Assembly (NCBI RefSeq): GCF_900103285.1
Contig: NZ_FNGS01000003.1
Location: 299,997 to 363,996 of the forward strand
Length of the DNA stretch: 64,000 bases
From: Siphonobacter aquaeclarae
GTDB taxonomy: Bacteria; Bacteroidota; Bacteroidia; Cytophagales; Spirosomataceae
Reading direction: 5' to 3'
The position numbers and the translations under genes were made by a program. Shown one piece after another: positions 60,705-64,000 of the stretch. The notes under the pieces are model-generated. The model did not search any database. It saw only the letters and a list, made by a program, of their open reading frames with translations, and was not told the DNA's origin. Numbering within the stretch: position 1 is the first letter of the stretch; each line of letters begins with the position of its first letter.

Positions 60705-60739
60705 AAAATAAGCCGTCTGCCTGGACGGCTTATTTTTTT
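60705..60739 (+). terminator. Intrinsic terminator after the GldJ-like gene
   Basis: A 13-bp stem (60705-60717 with 60724-60736), loop TGCCTG, ending in T7. Its right half recurs exactly at 62127-62145. Confidence 0.9.
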
Positions 60740-60800
60740 GCCCATAGGCGAAATAAGGCAGGTCACAGACCGGAATGACGGTGCAAAATTCAGCCTTCGG

Positions 60801-60842
60801 GAGAAAGAAAAACAGCAGGTGAAACATCCGTTTCACCTGCTG
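60801..60842 (-). terminator. Intrinsic terminator of the glycosyltransferase gene
   Basis: A 13-bp perfect stem (60813-60825 with 60830-60842), loop of four; on the minus strand it is followed by TTTTTCTTTC. Confidence 0.82.
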
Positions 60843-60906
60843 AAGAAAGGGGTTACTTGTGAAAGGGGAAAACCCAAAGGCCGTTTCTGCGCCGTCGAAG
60901 AGGCCC

Positions 60907-61875
60907 TCAATATACCTTCTCAAGCTTGTCGACAAAATCACGGAACTGCCGCGCCGGTATAAACTGTGGTTGGGTTCGATAAGAAAGCACAATGAACACC
61001 AGCAGCAGGGAAATCAGAAAGGCCTGCAGAATGACGATCAGGAAGGAAACAACCAGATAGCTTGTCCAGCCCGGGATGGATGTATTCGTAAAAAACTTCA
61101 GGTAAAACAGCAGCCCGATGCTGAAAACCGACGCGACGACCATTATCACGCAGAACAGGACCAGCCGGACGGCGGTCGTCTCAATCAGGACCGACACGGC
61201 ACTCAGCCCGTGTAGTACCAGCGACACAAAGTTCATCTTGGACTCGCCTGCCAGCCGGCGACCGCGTTCGAGCGGGACAGCTGTATAGGGTAGCCTCGAC
61301 CGGATGACTCCGCCAGGGTAGTTGTTCCAGATTTCGGAAATGTGGGCGAGCTTGCGGAGCTGAGCGGCAGGTACGAAACTGAAGTTGCCAAATGTGATGA
61401 CCTTACCCGTCAGCAGCCGGAACATGGATTTATAAATGGCATAGAACAGCCGGAAGACCAGGCTTTCCTGGCGCTTGGCCCGGTGTGCGAAAACTACGTG
61501 GCCCGGTTTTTCGAATCCGCGTTGGACGAGATGTGGAATATCCTCGGGACGGTCTTCGCCGTCAGAATCCATCACGATCACAGGGTATTGGTCCGGTTGA
61601 TCGGCCAGGTAAGCCAGTCCGAGCGCAATCGCCTTCTGGTGCCCGACATTCCGGTATAGCCGCAGAATGGACAGCGATTGCCCGATGCCGGAAGGCAACG
61701 TGTCATAATTGACAGCCGAGCAATCGTCCACGATCAGGAAGGCAAGCCGGCTGAGCAGTGTCGGTTCGGTAACCGCCCGAATACGTTCCAGAAGCAACGC
61801 TACGGCCGGCCAATCATTAAAAAGGGGAATTACTACATGTATGCGCTCCGGCAGCGAAGGGGTGGTTTTCTCCAA
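60907..61875 (-). CDS. Family 2 glycosyltransferase with C-terminal membrane helices
   Basis: A 322-residue GT2 enzyme. VVIPLFNDWPAV starts the GT-A fold, LIVDDCS and VMDSDGEDRPEDIPHLVQ give the metal and nucleotide-sugar acidic residues, and YKSMFRLLTGKVITFGNFSF follows as in DPM1/GtrB-like enzymes. Two transmembrane helices lie at about residues 235-260 and 275-300. Such enzymes put sugar on undecaprenyl phosphate or on surface glycans. It stands alone, transcribed towards the GldJ-like gene, between two copies of a 19-bp sequence (60724 and 62127). Confidence 0.9.
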   Translation of the reverse strand: MEKTTPSLPERIHVVIPLFNDWPAVALLLERIRAVTEPTLLSRLAFLIVDDCSAVNYDTLPSGIGQSLSILRLYRNVGHQKAIALGLAYLADQPDQYPVIVMDSDGEDRPEDIPHLVQRGFEKPGHVVFAHRAKRQESLVFRLFYAIYKSMFRLLTGKVITFGNFSFVPAAQLRKLAHISEIWNNYPGGVIRSRLPYTAVPLERGRRLAGESKMNFVSLVLHGLSAVSVLIETTAVRLVLFCVIMVVASVFSIGLLFYLKFFTNTSIPGWTSYLVVSFLIVILQAFLISLLLVFIVLSYRTQPQFIPARQFRDFVDKLEKVY

Positions 61876-62250
61876 CTTGATGGGTGGTTATTTCAGCAAA
61901 AATAGAGGATTATCCTATAAAACGGCGAGAGGAGTTGAGGCAGCGGTGCGATGCCCCGGATGTATTTCGCAGAAGGGGTCAAATAAACCCGTCGGGTTAC
62001 TGAACTACGTTGCGGGAGGGGTCGGAAGGGGACAAAGGTACTTCCGGCGTTTCATATTCCCATTTGAATTTCCGCCGAGGTTCAGCTGAATCACGGGTTG
62101 GAAAAGGACAGATTAGCCCTTGCCGGGACGGCTTATTTTTTTGCCAGTACGTCGCCACACCTGGCTCCCGCGGCTCAATTTCACGGCTTGGGGACGGGTT
62201 TCCGGAAAGGCTTGTGTTCCTTTGGTGCCTCTATCCAACTGAAACCGCCT
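61876..62250. other. Intergenic region with REP fragment and degraded terminator copy
   Basis: GAAGGGGTCAAA (61972-61983) matches 12 bases of the REP end at 29211-29222 and is followed by a small AACCC-GTC-GGGTT hairpin. GACGGCTTATTTTTTTGCC (62127-62145) repeats the GldJ terminator half exactly. No convincing gene is present in this 375-nt stretch. Confidence 0.6.
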
Positions 62251-62349
62251 ATGATCTCCAACTGGCCCTGGTTCTTTCTGAACCTGCTGCTGATCGGCCT
62301 CTGGGTCGTCGCCATTATCCGGTATCTGATAAAGAAGAAAAAAGCCTGA
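62251..62349 (+). CDS. Possible tiny membrane protein (32 residues)
   Basis: ATG at 62251 opens a 32-residue frame with a single hydrophobic helix (FFLNLLLIGLWVVAIIRYLI) followed by KKKKA, the layout of small inner-membrane proteins with a cytoplasmic C terminus. No family is recognised, no promoter is evident, and the upstream DNA looks like rearranged remnant sequence, so it may be a chance frame or a fragment. Confidence 0.35.
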   Translation: MISNWPWFFLNLLLIGLWVVAIIRYLIKKKKA

Positions 62350-62399
62350 GGCTGCCGGATTTCCCCATTTCCCTGTTCCCGCTTTCATAAAGGCATAAA

Positions 62400-62429
62400 A
62401 AAACGTCTCCGGTCACCCGGAGACGTTTT
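62400..62429 (-). terminator. Intrinsic terminator of the rpsL-rpsG operon
   Basis: A 13-bp perfect stem (62400-62412 with 62417-62429), loop TCAC; on the minus strand it is followed by T7 (complement of the A-run at 62397-62403). It lies 22 nt after the rpsG stop. Confidence 0.9.
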
Positions 62430-62451
62430 CCAAAGGATATATCCCTCTGAC

Positions 62452-62919
62452 TTACACGCGGAAGTGAGAGAAAGCCTTGTTTGCTTCGGCCATCCGGTGC
62501 GTGTCGTCTTTCTTCTTGACAGCAGCACCTTCGCCCTTGGCAGCAGCGATGATTTCGCCGGCGAGGCGCTCTACCATGGTCTTTTCGTTACGGCCACGAG
62601 CATACTTGATCAGCCATTTCATGCCTACAGACTGCTTACGATCGGGACGTACTTCGGTCGGAACCTGGAAGGTCGCACCACCTACACGGCGGCTCTTTAC
62701 TTCTACGGCAGGCATTACGTTGTTCAATGCTTTCTTGAAGGTCTCAAGGGCATTTTCTTTCGTGCGGTTCTCAACGAGTTCGAGCGCGCCGTAGAAAATG
62801 TTGTAAGCAGTGGACTTCTTGCCCTCGTACATGAGGTTGTTGACAAACTTGGTTACCAGGGTCTCCTTGAATTTAGGATCCGGCAACACATACCGTTTTT
62901 TGGGTTTCGCCTTACGCAT
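62452..62919 (-). CDS. rpsG: 30S ribosomal protein S7
   Basis: A 155-residue S7 of normal length. [60 protein letters not shown] and [20 protein letters not shown] are standard S7 sequence. It nucleates folding of the 3' domain of 16S rRNA. It follows rpsL by 100 nt. In the usual str operon fusA comes next, but here a strong terminator ends the unit. Confidence 0.98.
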   Translation of the reverse strand: MRKAKPKKRYVLPDPKFKETLVTKFVNNLMYEGKKSTAYNIFYGALELVENRTKENALETFKKALNNVMPAVEVKSRRVGGATFQVPTEVRPDRKQSVGMKWLIKYARGRNEKTMVERLAGEIIAAAKGEGAAVKKKDDTHRMAEANKAFSHFRV

Positions 62920-63019
62920 GTTACGTTTGAATGGTTATGAGAACGCGTCGCTTCTGCCCGTAACAGTGGCTTACTGCATTCTCGGTTGGGATAGTGTCAG
63001 GCAATCCGCCTGTCACGAA

Positions 63020-63427
63020 TTACTTCTTGCCCTTGGTGGGAGCAGCTGCCTGACCCGGCTTCGGACGCTTCGCGCCGTACTTCGAGCGGGCTTGCATACG
63101 ACCCTTCACACCAGCGGTATCCAGGGCGCCACGGATGATGTGGTAACGAACCCCCGGAAGATCCTTCACCCGACCACCACGGATCAGAACGATGGAGTGC
63201 TCCTGCAGGTTGTGACCTTCACCCGGGATGTAGGCGTTAACTTCCTTGCCATGTGACAAACGCACACGGGCAACTTTCCGGAGAGCAGAGTTCGGCTTCT
63301 TCGGAGTGGTCGTGTACACACGGGTACACACACCGCGTTTCTGCGGGCAAGCATCAAGAGCCGGTGACTTGGATTTCCAAGTTACCCGCTCGCGACCTTT
63401 GCGAACTAACTGTGAAATAGTAGGCAT
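63020..63427 (-). CDS. rpsL: 30S ribosomal protein S12
   Basis: A 135-residue S12. [58 protein letters not shown] and [20 protein letters not shown] are conserved; lysines at the streptomycin-related positions (PKKPNSA and the loop before NAYIPGEG) appear wild type. The start at 63427 is fixed by family alignment; an upstream in-frame extension is not used. The C-terminal tail ([14 protein letters not shown]) is longer than in E. coli, as is common in Bacteroidota. Confidence 0.98.
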   Translation of the reverse strand: MPTISQLVRKGRERVTWKSKSPALDACPQKRGVCTRVYTTTPKKPNSALRKVARVRLSHGKEVNAYIPGEGHNLQEHSIVLIRGGRVKDLPGVRYHIIRGALDTAGVKGRMQARSKYGAKRPKPGQAAAPTKGKK

Positions 63428-63469
63428 GATATGAAAAATAAAAAATGGTTCGTCCTCAAAAAGGGAGTG

Positions 63470-63500
63470 CAAAAGTAGGTCGTTTTCCGAATAAAGACAA
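63470..63500 (-). promoter_or_regulatory. Promoter of rpsL-rpsG
   Basis: On the minus strand TACTTTTG (63477-63470) matches TAnnTTTG, with TTG (63500-63498) 20 nt upstream. Transcription would start near 63463, giving a leader of about 36 nt before the rpsL ATG. Confidence 0.65.
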
Positions 63501-63568
63501 GCTACAGGTGCATTTTTTACAGCCAACTGCCTGAGAATGGGCGATTAGCGTCCCAAACTTACCCCCTT

Positions 63569-64000
63569 TCAGGGCAGTGAAAAGGCAACGTAACTATCAC
63601 CCGGCCTGGTTCCCGATTTGTTGCCGCCCGCGGCAATCACGACAAACTGCTTTCCGCCTGCCCGGTAAACGGCTGGCGTAGCATACCCGGCCGCCGGCAG
63701 CTGCGTTTCCCACAATACCGCACCGGTTTTCTTGTCAAACGCCCGGAACTTCTCGTCTTTCGTCGCCCCGATGAAAACCAGTCCACCTTTTGTCACCGCA
63801 GGGCCCCCGTAGTTTTCGGTACCGGTTGGCGGAATACCTTTGGCCGTCAGCTCCTTAAACTCTCCGAGGACGCTTTTCCAGACAATCTTGCCGGTTTTCA
63901 GGTCTATTGCATTGAGCGTACCCCACGGCGGTTTGATCGCCGGGTAGCCATCTTTCGTGGTGAAGCGCTTGTAGCCGGTCATGAGGTAAGGTGTCGTCAG
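63569..64000 (-). CDS. PQQ-binding-type dehydrogenase/beta-propeller protein, 3' part
   Basis: The frame is open to the window edge; the visible 143 codons are the C-terminal part of a larger gene. [77 protein letters not shown] and [19 protein letters not shown] are W-docking blades of quinoprotein glucose/alcohol dehydrogenases, close to membrane-bound or soluble PQQ-dependent glucose dehydrogenase. The full protein would probably be over 600 residues. The substrate cannot be fixed from this part. Confidence 0.88.
   Translation of the reverse strand: MTTPYLMTGYKRFTTKDGYPAIKPPWGTLNAIDLKTGKIVWKSVLGEFKELTAKGIPPTGTENYGGPAVTKGGLVFIGATKDEKFRAFDKKTGAVLWETQLPAAGYATPAVYRAGGKQFVVIAAGGNKSGTRPGDSYVAFSLP

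Overview
This window is chromosomal DNA of a Bacteroidota, most likely a Cytophagales-type bacterium (Spirosoma/Dyadobacter-like; the genus is inference). The evidence is a SusC/SusD pair with an ECF sigma factor, further TonB-dependent and carboxypeptidase-regulatory-domain outer-membrane proteins, a GldJ-like gliding/type IX secretion lipoprotein, a GT3-type glycogen synthase, many lipoproteins, and several promoters with the Bacteroidota -7 element TAnnTTTG. I see 53 probable genes (one partial, one doubtful), no tRNA, rRNA or CRISPR.

Layout. 0-6.5 kb: outer-membrane protein, AraC regulator, nucleoside hydrolase, YceI, WYL regulator with a DinB protein, and an AlkZ-like winged-helix protein. 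6.5-9.4 kb (minus): a di-heme peroxidase - MbnP - di-heme peroxidase operon. 9.4-13.1 kb: alpha/beta hydrolase, sugar-isomerase-like TIM barrel, SDR, aldose epimerase. 13.2-20.2 kb (minus): TPR/HTH regulator, TonB receptor, beta-helix lipoprotein, beta-propeller phytase, which reads as a phytate utilisation locus. 20.3-25.4 kb: orphan small protein, YfiT-type DinB enzyme, MFS carrier, UvrA. 25.6-38.4 kb: a glycan block with two GH29 fucosidases, GH125 mannosidase, ROK repressor, aspartylglucosaminidase and GH20 hexosaminidase, together fitting breakdown of N-glycans down to the Asn-GlcNAc bond; it is interrupted by a Y1/REP-associated transposase with its hairpin array. 38.4-42.1 kb: mini-Fur protein with a DUF4198 protein, RuvX, glycogen synthase. 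42.5-55.1 kb: ECF sigma factor, a short FecR-like remnant, SusC, SusD, ceramidase-like enzyme, PqaA-like hydrolase, glycerophosphodiesterase, metallo-beta-lactamase-fold hydrolase and purple-acid-phosphatase-like enzyme; this looks like a locus that imports and dismantles lipid- or phosphoester-containing material. 55.1-64 kb: PnuC, Mfd, GldJ-like protein, a glycosyltransferase, rpsL-rpsG, and the 3' end of a PQQ-enzyme gene.

The non-coding DNA is informative. Three intergenic copies of an inverted repeat built from TCTGTG words at 9-bp period, one long hairpin built from heptamer words, a REP array next to its likely transposase, and several intrinsic terminators lying only 1-14 nt before the next start codon stand out. 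The strongest candidates for something little described are the sigma factor/truncated anti-sigma/SusCD/lipid-phosphoester locus, the peroxidase-MbnP-peroxidase operon and the word-repeat hairpin family.
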